Shown here in pieces: positions 1 through 6,041 of a DNA stretch of 6,041 nt; position 1 is the stretch's first letter; the number at the start of each line of letters is the position of its first letter. The stretch is taken from contig JAHZEH010000126.1 in assembly GCA_019421925.1 (NCBI GenBank), forward strand, positions 1 to 6,041, written 5' to 3'. The notes below the pieces were generated by a model. That model was given only the letters and a program-made list of their open reading frames with translations, made no database searches and was not told the origin of the DNA. The translations under genes were made by a program, and so were the position numbers. This stretch comes from Clostridia bacterium. Lineage in GTDB: Bacteria > Bacillota > Clostridia > Christensenellales > CALWSW01.

Positions 1-916
1 GGCAGACCGCATCCGCAAGAGCGCCGGTTCCCCCGTATTGGGGTACCTCGAACCAGCGAATGCGCTTGTCCCGCCGGAACCACGTCCACTGCCTCTTGGC
101 AAAATGGCGGGTCTCCCGGACAATTATCTCCCGGGCTGCCTCCAGGGAACACTCCCCACGCAGATAGGAGACGATTTCCTTATAGCCCAAACCCTGGAGG
201 GAGGGGGCCGCAGGATCATAGCCCTCCTCCAGAATGCTCTGCACCTCTTGTACCAGCCCCTGCTCCAGCATGCGGTCCACCCGCTGTTCAATGCGCTTGT
301 AAAGCATCTCCCTGGGCATAGTCAGGCCCGCAATCACACAGGGATAGGGGGGCTCCATTTCCCGGTACTCCACAGTCTGCTGGGTCAGGGTTTTGCCGGT
401 GAGGTGATAAATCTCCAGCGCCCGGATGACCCGCTTCCTGTCGTTGGGATGCAGCCGTTCGGCGGACTGGGGGTCGATCTGCCGAAGCGCCTCATGAGCC
501 GCGCCGGGGGAGGCCTCCTCCCTCTCATTCCATTCAGCCCGAAAAGCACTGTCCCCCGCTGCCTGGGTGAAGTCCATGGGGAACACCAGGGAGTTGATAT
601 ACAGCCCCGTTCCTCCCGCCACGACGGCGAGTTTCCCCCTCGTCTGGATGGCGTCGATCCGCTCCATGGCCAATGCTTGAAAAGCGGCCACGCTGAACTC
701 TTTGGCGTCCAGGGGAACCTCCCCGATCAGATGATGAGGAACGCCGTCCATCTCCTCCTTGGTGGGTTTTGCCGAACCGATGTCCAGGCGCTCATAGACC
801 TGCACGGAATCGGCGGAGACGACCTCCCCATTCAGACGCCTGGCCACACGGACAGCCACATCCGTTTTTCCGCAGGCCGTCGGCCCCACAATTACCGCTA
901 TTTTCTTCTTGGGCAT
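1..916 (-). CDS. miaA: tRNA dimethylallyltransferase MiaA (3' end outside window)
   Basis: MiaA transfers the dimethylallyl group of DMAPP to N6 of A37 in tRNAs reading UNN codons, giving i6A37, the substrate for MiaB. The minus-strand frame stays open from the ATG at 916 to the window edge: 305 codons, no stop, so only the extreme C-terminus is missing (family about 300-330 aa). Visible motifs, in order: P-loop GPTACGKT (residues 11-18), DSVQVY (36-41) followed by LDIGSAKPT (44-52), HHLIG (61-65), AGGTGLYINSL (100-110), RKRVIRALEIY (160-170), LEQGLVQEV (217-225), LQGLGYKEI (240-248) and the tail segment TRHFAKRQWTWFRRD (269-283). Together these are diagnostic of MiaA. The P-loop carries Cys15 where Ser, Val or Thr is more usual; the catalytic Lys17 and Thr18 are intact. 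The start follows the mutL stop by 11 bp with AGGAG 6 nt upstream, so translation is probably coupled to mutL. mutL-miaA adjacency is common in bacteria, often followed by hfq, which would lie beyond the left edge. Confidence 0.97.
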   Translation of the reverse strand, partial: MPKKKIAVIVGPTACGKTDVAVRVARRLNGEVVSADSVQVYERLDIGSAKPTKEEMDGVPHHLIGEVPLDAKEFSVAAFQALAMERIDAIQTRGKLAVVAGGTGLYINSLVFPMDFTQAAGDSAFRAEWNEREEASPGAAHEALRQIDPQSAERLHPNDRKRVIRALEIYHLTGKTLTQQTVEYREMEPPYPCVIAGLTMPREMLYKRIEQRVDRMLEQGLVQEVQSILEEGYDPAAPSLQGLGYKEIVSYLRGECSLEAAREIIVRETRHFAKRQWTWFRRDKRIRWFEVPQYGGTGALADAVC

Positions 917-922
917 GGATCG

Positions 923-927
923 CTCCT
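923..927 (-). promoter_or_regulatory. Ribosome binding site of miaA
   Basis: AGGAG on the minus strand, with a 6-nt spacer to the ATG at 916. It begins directly after the mutL stop codon (928-930). It supports this start for miaA and suggests ribosomes finishing mutL can re-initiate here. Confidence 0.85.
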
Positions 928-2880
928 TTATAAAACGCGTTTGAACATTTTCTCCAGCTCCATCCTGCTCATGCGCACGACAATGGGCCTGCCATGCGGG
1001 CAGTGCAGAACGCCAAGCTGTCCAAACTGGGCCAACAGTGTCTGAATCTCCGACCGGCTGAGGGTCTCATTGCCTTTAATGGCGTGCTTGCAGGCCGATT
1101 GGGCGAGAATCTGGCGCTTAGCGCCGGCCACGTCCGCTCCTCCGCCTGCCGAGAGCTCAAGGAGCACTTCCCGAAGGAAAGCTCCGGTCTCCGCCTGCTC
1201 AAAGATATAAGGGACGGAGAGAACCTGGATACCCGTACCCCTCCCCTCCTCCCAGGAGAATCCGATCTGCCGGAAAGTCTCCTCATTTTGCTCGAGCAGC
1301 TCCCTTTCTGAGGGCGTGAGGCCGAGCTCCTGGGGCAGAAGAAGCTGTTGGGAAGCGACGGGCCTGGTTCCGTCCATGTATTGATTGTAGAGAATCCGCT
1401 CGTGGGCCGCATGCTGGTCTATGATATAGAGCTGATCCATCTGCTGGACCAGAACGTAGGTGCCAAAGGCCTGACCGACGATGGTGACCGGCTCCTCGAT
1501 CTGGTCAAACAGAGGAGCCGCTGCCTCCCTCTCGCTCTCCTCCACCGCCTTCTCGCACAGTTGCCTGCGGGGGGCGATGACAATGCTGGGAAGCTCCCCT
1601 CCCTTATCAGCATAGTCAAGGGAAGGAATTTGGGGCGCCAGCAGGTTGTTGCTCTCCCTTGCCGTCCAGGCGGCTGTGGGTCTCACGGACTCCTCCGGAC
1701 CCATACTGCGCAGCGCGCTGTCGTCAACGGCGAGCTGTCCCTCCGGCTGACCGGGAACCTCAGGCGCAGTGTCCGCAGGGAATTGCCGGGGCGCCTTGGG
1801 ACGCGGCTGCGGAAAGGCGCTCTGCTGTACCGGTTGAATGGCGTCCCTGATCTGGGCCATCCTGGGCTCCTGGAAACTCCACACCCGGGCGCTCCGGCTG
1901 CCGACAGCCTCCTCCACCGCTCTCATCAGGCAGGGGAGCACCGCCGCGTCCTCCCGGAAACGGACATCCAGCTTATTGGGATGAATGTTGACGTCCACAG
2001 CGTCGTAGGGCAGGGAGATATGCAGCACACAGGCCGGGAACCTCCCGCCCATCAGCCGGGTCCCATAGGCCTCCTGAAGAGCAGCCGAGAGCTGGGCCGA
2101 GCGGATATAGCGCCCGTTGACGAAAAAGGACTGATAAGCCCGGCTGGGTTTTGCCCCCTCGGAGCGGGAGGTATAGCCTGAAATGGCCAGCTTCTCCTGC
2201 CGGTATTCCACCCGGTTGAGGGTCTGGAGAATCTCATTGCCATACACGCAGTAGATGGCGGATTTCAAATCCCCGTCCCCCGGACTTTGGTAGATAGTCC
2301 TGCCGTTGCTGAGGAATTTGAAGGAAATATCGGGGCGCGCCAATATCATGCGCAGCATGTATTCCCCGATGTAGCCCGCCTCAGTTGCGGGCTTTTTTAG
2401 GAATTGGAGGCGTACAGGCGTATTATAGAATACATTCTGCACCAGAAAGGTGGTGCCCTCAGGACAGCCGGCGGGCCTGCTCTCGAGCACCTCCCCCCCA
2501 TGGATGCGCACGAAGGTACCCGCCTCCGCGCCGGCCACATGGGTAGTCAGTTCCACCTGCGCGACCGCGGCAATGGAGGAGAGGGCCTCCCCCCGGAATC
2601 CCAGGGTGGCAATGGAGTCCAGCTCCTGGGCTCTGGATATTTTGCTGGTGGCGTGCCGTTCAAAGGCGACGAGGCAGTCGTCCGGCTCAATGCCGCTGCC
2701 GTTGTCCGTCACCCGGATGGACTGGATACCCCCGCCCTGAATCTCCACAGTGATATAAGTACTGCCGGCGTCGATGGAATTTTCCACCAGCTCTTTGACA
2801 ATGGAAGAGGGCCGTTCCACCACCTCCCCCGCCGCGATGCGGTTGGAGGTAAAGGTGTCCAGCCTGTTGATTTTTCCCAT
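928..2880 (-). CDS. mutL: DNA mismatch repair protein MutL, endonuclease type
   Basis: MutL is recruited by mismatch-bound MutS and, in bacteria without MutH, nicks the new strand through its C-terminal domain. At 650 aa the length is normal. The N-terminal GHKL ATPase (about 1-330) shows ELVENSIDAG (30-39; catalytic Glu30, Mg-binding Asn34), DNGSGI (59-64), TLGFRGEAL (92-100), FYNTPVRLQFL (151-161), NGRYIRSAQ (255-263) and VNIHPNKLDVRF (297-308; Lys303 probably contacts ATP). A Pro/Gln/Glu-rich linker without obvious fold spans about 335-460. The C-terminal dimerisation/endonuclease domain (about 463-650) has GQAFGTYVLVQ (469-479), the metal motif DQHAAHE (488-494), a probable beta-clamp-binding peptide QQLLLP (511-516), SACKHAIK (595-602) and CPHGRP (627-632). 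The final Glu of the DQHA(X)2E(X)4E consensus is Asn499 here, while the Asp, His, Glu and CPHGRP residues that place the metal are kept, so nicking activity is still expected. The gene starts 11 bp after mutS with AGGAG 5 nt upstream. No frameshift is seen. Confidence 0.98.
   Translation of the reverse strand: MGKINRLDTFTSNRIAAGEVVERPSSIVKELVENSIDAGSTYITVEIQGGGIQSIRVTDNGSGIEPDDCLVAFERHATSKISRAQELDSIATLGFRGEALSSIAAVAQVELTTHVAGAEAGTFVRIHGGEVLESRPAGCPEGTTFLVQNVFYNTPVRLQFLKKPATEAGYIGEYMLRMILARPDISFKFLSNGRTIYQSPGDGDLKSAIYCVYGNEILQTLNRVEYRQEKLAISGYTSRSEGAKPSRAYQSFFVNGRYIRSAQLSAALQEAYGTRLMGGRFPACVLHISLPYDAVDVNIHPNKLDVRFREDAAVLPCLMRAVEEAVGSRSARVWSFQEPRMAQIRDAIQPVQQSAFPQPRPKAPRQFPADTAPEVPGQPEGQLAVDDSALRSMGPEESVRPTAAWTARESNNLLAPQIPSLDYADKGGELPSIVIAPRRQLCEKAVEESEREAAAPLFDQIEEPVTIVGQAFGTYVLVQQMDQLYIIDQHAAHERILYNQYMDGTRPVASQQLLLPQELGLTPSERELLEQNEETFRQIGFSWEEGRGTGIQVLSVPYIFEQAETGAFLREVLLELSAGGGADVAGAKRQILAQSACKHAIKGNETLSRSEIQTLLAQFGQLGVLHCPHGRPIVVRMSRMELEKMFKRVL
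2374..2398 (+). terminator. Terminator-like hairpin antisense to mutL (tentative)
   Basis: On the plus strand, GCCCGC (2374-2379) and GCGGGC (2387-2392) form a perfect 6-bp all-GC stem with a 7-nt loop, followed at once by six T residues (2393-2398). This is the textbook shape of an intrinsic terminator. It would stop transcripts running antisense to mutL, since the mutL message has the A-run upstream of the stem. It lies inside mutL codons 161-169 (LKKPATEAG), so the composition may be only a by-product of coding. No antisense promoter or transcript is evident. Confidence 0.3.
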
Positions 2881-2885
2881 GCTTT

Positions 2886-2890
2886 CTCCT
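2886..2890 (-). promoter_or_regulatory. Ribosome binding site of mutL
   Basis: AGGAG on the minus strand, with a 5-nt spacer to the ATG at 2880. It lies in the 11-bp gap after the mutS stop codon (2892-2894), which favours coupled translation of MutS and MutL and fixes the mutL start. Confidence 0.85.
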
Positions 2891-2891
2891 G

Positions 2892-5504
2892 TCAGATCAA
2901 CTGTTCGCCCAGGGCCTTTTTCGCCCTCTGCTGGAGGTCATAGAGGATTCCGAGCGCCTCGAAGGGCGTCACGTCGTCCACCTTCATGGAGCTGATCTCC
3001 CTCAAAAGGGCGTCGTGGGCTGCCGGGGCCAGGGCCTTGGGCTGGTCGGGCGTCTCAACGGCCCGGTTGATCTCCGCGGCCTCCAGCTGACGCAAAATCT
3101 CCTTAGCCCGCCTGATAACCTCGGGGGGAATGCCCGCCAGACGGGCCACAGCGATACCATAGCTCTTGTCCGTACCGCCCCGTACCACCTTGCGCAGGAA
3201 GATGATATCCTCCCCCATCTCCCGCGCCGTGATCCGGTAATTGACCACGCCGTCAAGCAGGCCCTCCAGCTCGGAGAGCTCGTGATAGTGGGTTGCGAAA
3301 AGCGTCTTGGCCCCGATCCTGTTCTTGTTGCAGATGTGCTCGGTGACCGCCCAGGCGATGCTCAGTCCGTCAAAGGTACTGGTACCCCGCCCGATCTCGT
3401 CGAGGAGCAGCAGGCTGCGGCCCGTGGCGTTATTCAGAATATTGGCGGTTTCATTCATCTCCACCATAAAGGTACTCTGTCCGGCAGAGAGGTCGTCCAG
3501 CGCGCCCACGCGGGTAAAGATGCGGTCCGTCATGGAGATCAGGGCTGACTTTGCCGGGACAAAAGAACCGATATGCGCCATCAGCACAATGAGAGCCACC
3601 TGGCGCATATAGGTGCTTTTTCCCGCCATATTGGGGCCGGTGATGATAAGGAAGCGGTTGGCTCCGCAGTCCATCCTGGTGTCGTTGGGAACAAAGCCCT
3701 CATGGGCCCGCTCCACAACGGGATGCCGCCCTTCAGCGATATCAATCTCATCCCCGGTGTGCAGCGTGGGACGGCAGTAGTGATATTGGGCGGCCACTGT
3801 CCCCAGGGACTGCAGCACGTCCAGCTGCGCCAGAAGCTCCGCCGCCTTCTGGATGCGCCCGATATGGCTGGCCAGAAGCTCCCGCAGCCCCACGAATATC
3901 TGCTGCTCCAAAGCGACGCTCTTCTCCTCCGCGCCGAGGATATGCTCCTCCAGTTCCTTGAGTTCGGGGGTGAAATAGCGCTCGGCGTTGGCCAGCGTCT
4001 GCTTGCGCTCATAGCGGAGGGGAACCTGGGACCAATTGGATTTTGTCACCTCAATGTAGTAACCGAATACCCGATTGAAATTGATACGGAGATTCTTGAT
4101 CCCCGTCTCCTCCCTCTCTCTGGCCTCCAGCTCCTCAATCCACTTCTTGCCGCTGCGGGAGGCCTCGCGGTACTCATCGAGTTTCTCATTGTAACCATCC
4201 CGGATGATGCCGCCCTCTGTGATCACTGCGGGAGGGTCGAGGGCGATGGCCCGGTCCAGCAGGCCGCACAGATCGGCCATAACGTCCAATTTCTCCCCCG
4301 CGCCGCACAGAAGCCGGGCGCTGCAGCAGGCCAAGTCCTCCTTGAGGGCGGGAAGCGCCTGCAGGGAGCGTTTGAGGGAGAGGGCATCGCGCGCGTTGAG
4401 GCTGCCATAGGCGATACGGCCGCACAGCCGCTCCAGGTCATATACATTGGAGAGATGCTCCCGCAGGCCCTCCCGCAGCAGCAAATTTTCCTGGCACTCG
4501 CCAACTGCGTCCAAACGGAGATTGAGGGGCGCCATGCTGGTCAGGGGCTGGGCGATCCAGCTCTTGAGCAGACGCCCCCCCATCGCTGTCTGGGTGCGGT
4601 CCAGCAGCCCCAGGAGGGTACCCCTCTTTCCGCCGCCCCGCAGGGGCTGGGTGAGCTCCAGGTTGCGGCGGGTCGTCTCGTCAAGCACCATATACTCGCT
4701 GCGCCGGTAAACCCGGATGCTGCTGATATGACTCAGGGTATTCTTCTGGGTGTCGTTGAGATAAGCCAGCAATGCGCCTGCGGCGCAGATGCCCGAACGC
4801 AACTCCTCGCAGCCAAAACCCGAGAGATCGGCCACCTTGAAATGGGTCAGGAGATTCTTTCGGGCGTTTTGATATTCAAAGGCCCAGTCCTGGTAGGATC
4901 CCACATAGGAGCTGGCCCGGAGCTTTTGCAGCAGTTCCCTGTCCTCCTCCACCTCCCTGGAGACAATCAGCTCCGTGGGTTGAACCCGCGAGAGCTCCTC
5001 AAAGAGTTGATCATGGCCCGGCCCATCCTTGATCTCCCCCAGGGAGAAGGCCCCGGTGGACACGTCGGCAACTGCCAGACCGGTGTTCTCCCCCCGGTAG
5101 AGGGCCATGATGAAGTTGTTGCTCTTCTCCTGAATCTGGGAGCCGGCCGTCTGGGTACCCGGGGTGATGATGCGCACAATCCCCCGGTCCACCAGGCCCT
5201 TGGTGGTCTTGGGGTCCTGAAGCTGCTCACAGACCGCCACTTTGTACCCCTTACCCAGGAGCTTGTCCACATAGGAGTCGAGGGCGTGATAGGGAACGCC
5301 GCACATAGGGGCCCGCTCGGGGAGACCGCACTCCCTTCCCGTCAGGACAATCTGCAGCTCCCTGGCCGCGGTCTGCGCATCGTCAAAAAACAGCTCATAA
5401 AAATCGCCCAGCCGGAACATCAAAAGGCAGTCTTTATTCTGCTCTTTGAGTTCCAGATACTGGCGCATCATTGGGGAAACCTGTGAAATCGCAGGCCAAG
5501 CCAT
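2892..5504 (-). CDS. mutS: DNA mismatch repair protein MutS
   Basis: MutS is the dimeric ATPase that finds base mismatches and small loops, forms a sliding clamp and recruits MutL. At 870 aa it has the full length of MutS1. The mismatch-recognition domain (about 8-120) carries the Phe-x-Glu wedge in GDFYELF (33-39; Phe35 stacks on the mismatch, Glu37 contacts it). The connector domain follows (about 128-250), then the core/lever (about 265-570) with the DNA clamp inserted at about 430-520 (NFNRVFGYYIEVTKS, 475-489). The ABC-type ATPase (about 575-800) has Walker A GPNMAGKST (623-631), the signature stretch DLSAGQSTFMVEM (671-683), Walker B LLLLDEIGRGTS (698-709; Asp702, Glu703) and the His loop ATHYHEL (737-743). 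The C-terminal helical tail ends with TPFEALGILYDL (846-857), typical of the family. The Phe-x-Glu wedge separates it from MutS2, and no Smr domain is present. The start at 5504 gives the usual lead-in SPMMRQYLELK and has AGGAG 9 nt upstream. No canonical beta-clamp pentapeptide is obvious in the tail. Confidence 0.99.
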   Translation of the reverse strand: MAWPAISQVSPMMRQYLELKEQNKDCLLMFRLGDFYELFFDDAQTAARELQIVLTGRECGLPERAPMCGVPYHALDSYVDKLLGKGYKVAVCEQLQDPKTTKGLVDRGIVRIITPGTQTAGSQIQEKSNNFIMALYRGENTGLAVADVSTGAFSLGEIKDGPGHDQLFEELSRVQPTELIVSREVEEDRELLQKLRASSYVGSYQDWAFEYQNARKNLLTHFKVADLSGFGCEELRSGICAAGALLAYLNDTQKNTLSHISSIRVYRRSEYMVLDETTRRNLELTQPLRGGGKRGTLLGLLDRTQTAMGGRLLKSWIAQPLTSMAPLNLRLDAVGECQENLLLREGLREHLSNVYDLERLCGRIAYGSLNARDALSLKRSLQALPALKEDLACCSARLLCGAGEKLDVMADLCGLLDRAIALDPPAVITEGGIIRDGYNEKLDEYREASRSGKKWIEELEAREREETGIKNLRINFNRVFGYYIEVTKSNWSQVPLRYERKQTLANAERYFTPELKELEEHILGAEEKSVALEQQIFVGLRELLASHIGRIQKAAELLAQLDVLQSLGTVAAQYHYCRPTLHTGDEIDIAEGRHPVVERAHEGFVPNDTRMDCGANRFLIITGPNMAGKSTYMRQVALIVLMAHIGSFVPAKSALISMTDRIFTRVGALDDLSAGQSTFMVEMNETANILNNATGRSLLLLDEIGRGTSTFDGLSIAWAVTEHICNKNRIGAKTLFATHYHELSELEGLLDGVVNYRITAREMGEDIIFLRKVVRGGTDKSYGIAVARLAGIPPEVIRRAKEILRQLEAAEINRAVETPDQPKALAPAAHDALLREISSMKVDDVTPFEALGILYDLQQRAKKALGEQLI

Positions 5505-5513
5505 ACCTCACTT

Positions 5514-5518
5514 CTCCT
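5514..5518 (-). promoter_or_regulatory. Ribosome binding site of mutS
   Basis: AGGAG on the minus strand, with a 9-nt spacer to the ATG at 5504, inside a purine-rich run that fills most of the 30-bp gap after the YlbF-family gene. A second, weaker GAGG lies closer to the ATG. It supports the 5504 start over the Met codons at residues 12 and 13, which have no such site. Confidence 0.75.
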
Positions 5519-5534
5519 TCTCTTCCTCTCCCGA

Positions 5535-5927
5535 TCAATGGCAGCCCGCACAGCCCGCGCAATCGCCGCCGCAGCTCCCCTGCTCCTGCTGCGCCTGGGG
5601 GTTGACATACTGCATCAGGATGCTGTTGACCATAGCCATAATGCCGTTGAAATCGTTCTGCGCCATCGCCAGCGTAGCGATCTTCCCGTGGCTCACAGCC
5701 TCCTTGCGCAGCTCCTCCAGTTCGGAGGCGAGGGCGTTGATCGTCTCGCTGGCGGCGGGGTCCTTGGCAATCAGATCATTGAGTTCCTGTTCCTTGGCCC
5801 CGTAGGAATCGAGCAGGTTTGTGGCGTTAGCGTCCGCCTCAAGGGCCTCCTTTGCCTCAATATAGGCCTTGTATTCGGGGCACTCCACAATCGCCTGACC
5901 CAGTTCCATCGCTTTTTCTGTTACCAT
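5535..5927 (-). CDS. YlbF/YmcA (RicA-like) family protein with Cys-rich tail
   Basis: This is a 130-aa, mostly helical cytoplasmic protein. The body (about 1-108) has the YlbF/YmcA family pattern: an N-terminal helix with AIVECPEYKAYIEAKEAL (12-29), an acidic/Gln-rich middle with EQELNDLIAKD (46-56), a helix ELEELRKEA (69-77), and the segment MAQNDFNGIMAMVNSIL (88-104). The tail adds CGGDCAGCAGCH (119-130), four cysteines plus a terminal His. In B. subtilis, RicA (YmcA), RicF (YlbF) and RicT (YaaT) form a complex carrying [4Fe-4S] clusters that affects RNase Y-dependent mRNA maturation, competence, sporulation and biofilm formation; C-terminal cysteines contribute ligands there. By analogy this tail may bind a cluster, which is an inference. 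B. subtilis ymcA also lies between miaB (ymcB) and mutS, so RicA orthology is favoured, but sequence alone does not separate RicA from RicF. There is no signal peptide or membrane segment. The start lies 2 bp after the miaB stop, with AGGAG 8 nt upstream. Confidence 0.88.
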   Translation of the reverse strand: MVTEKAMELGQAIVECPEYKAYIEAKEALEADANATNLLDSYGAKEQELNDLIAKDPAASETINALASELEELRKEAVSHGKIATLAMAQNDFNGIMAMVNSILMQYVNPQAQQEQGSCGGDCAGCAGCH

Positions 5928-5929
5928 AT

Positions 5930-6041
5930 TTACTTCTCCTCAACTTTCTCCCCTATCAGGGAATTCTTTTTGGTTCCTGTTATCAATACATCGCAATACC
6001 TGCCCACAAGGCTTTCATCCCCAGCAAAATAGATCATCTTA
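5930..6041 (-). CDS. miaB: C-terminal end of MiaB-type methylthiotransferase (TRAM domain)
   Basis: Only the last 36 codons are in the window, ending in TAA; the radical-SAM part lies beyond the right edge. The fragment reads MIYFAGDESLVGRYCDV, then LITGTKKNSLIGEKVEE. This fits the end of a TRAM domain, the RNA-binding module closing MiaB-like enzymes (pattern: F-x-G, then [IL]-[IV]-G-x-x-x-x-V, then I-T, then S-L-x-G-E-x-V). MiaB uses two Fe-S clusters and SAM to convert i6A37 to ms2i6A37 in tRNA, the step after MiaA. Related TRAM proteins (MtaB, RimO, the RlmD/TrmA group) cannot be excluded from so short a piece, but the position just before a YmcA-like gene and mutS matches B. subtilis ymcB (miaB) and makes MiaB the best call. 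Confidence 0.8.
   Translation of the reverse strand, partial: KMIYFAGDESLVGRYCDVLITGTKKNSLIGEKVEEK
5936..5940 (-). promoter_or_regulatory. Ribosome binding site of the YlbF-family gene
   Basis: AGGAG on the minus strand, 8 nt before the ATG at 5927. It sits inside the last codons of the upstream miaB-type gene, whose TAA is at 5930-5932, so initiation here is probably coupled to termination of that gene. Confidence 0.8.

Noticed and set aside
350..370. Possible frameshift in miaA at the C6 run (minus strand) around codons 189-190
   Set aside because: The reading frame before and after the run is the same: Glu188 falls exactly where counting from the ATG at 916 predicts, and later motifs such as LQGLGYKEI and WFRRD are in frame through to position 2.
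38..1045. Plus-strand open frame of 335 codons opposite miaA and the end of mutL
   Set aside because: It crosses two well-supported genes on the other strand and shows only low-complexity Leu/Gly/Pro/His-rich sequence, with no family motif.
2137..2154. Second GC hairpin followed by a T-run on the plus strand inside mutL (AGCCC...GGGTTTT)
   Set aside because: The stem is only 3 GC pairs plus weak ends, the loop is 4 nt and the T-run is short. It is much poorer than the hairpin at 2374-2398 and is best treated as chance.
1348..2181. Plus-strand open frame of 277 codons opposite the mutL linker and C-terminal region
   Set aside because: It is antisense to mutL, has no recognisable domain, and its length is explained by the codon bias of the GC-rich gene beneath it.
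3573..5486. Long plus-strand open frame of 637 codons lying opposite mutS
   Set aside because: It is fully antisense to an intact, motif-complete mutS. Its translation is rich in Gly, Leu, Gln and His with no recognisable domain, as expected for a shadow frame in GC-rich coding DNA. No convincing ribosome binding site or promoter was seen.
5538..6032. Plus-strand open frame of 164 codons opposite the YlbF-family gene and the miaB end
   Set aside because: It covers the YlbF-family gene and the gene junction in antisense. The minus-strand genes there have family patterns, coupled ribosome binding sites and consistent spacing, while this frame has none.

Overview
This is a gene-dense stretch of a bacterial chromosome. 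All genes read leftward on the minus strand. In transcription order (right to left) they are: the 3' end of a miaB-type gene, a small YlbF/YmcA-family gene with a cysteine-rich tail, mutS, mutL, and miaA, which runs off the left edge. The gaps are 2, 30, 11 and 11 bp, and each internal start has an AGGAG Shine-Dalgarno sequence on the minus strand. This is the layout of one polycistronic unit. No promoter, operon terminator, RNA gene, mobile element or CRISPR array was seen, and no stretch longer than 30 bp lacks a gene.

The source is most likely a fairly GC-rich Firmicute of class Clostridia, perhaps an Oscillospiraceae-like gut anaerobe. Three things support this: the strong AGGAG ribosome binding sites; the order miaB - YlbF/YmcA-family gene - mutS - mutL, which matches Bacillus subtilis ymcB-ymcA-cotE-mutS-mutL without the Bacillus spore-coat gene cotE; and the MutL type with a C-terminal endonuclease domain, as in bacteria that lack MutH. 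The genus-level guess comes from protein style only and is not proven.

The genes fall into two jobs. MutS (mismatch recognition) and MutL (ATPase and nicking endonuclease) form the core of methyl-independent mismatch repair. MiaA and MiaB act in sequence on A37 of tRNAs that read UNN codons: MiaA adds the isopentenyl group and MiaB then adds the methylthio group. The YlbF-family protein resembles the RicA/RicF subunits that, with RicT, form an Fe-S-containing complex affecting RNase Y-dependent mRNA processing in B. subtilis. Its position between miaB and mutS points to the RicA (YmcA) lineage.

Overall this is a conserved housekeeping locus, not an accessory island, and I see no new multi-gene system. 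The points most worth a second look are the cysteine tail of the YlbF-family protein, a terminator-shaped hairpin antisense to mutL, an Asn in place of the last Glu of the MutL endonuclease motif, and the lack of an obvious clamp-binding peptide in the MutS tail.
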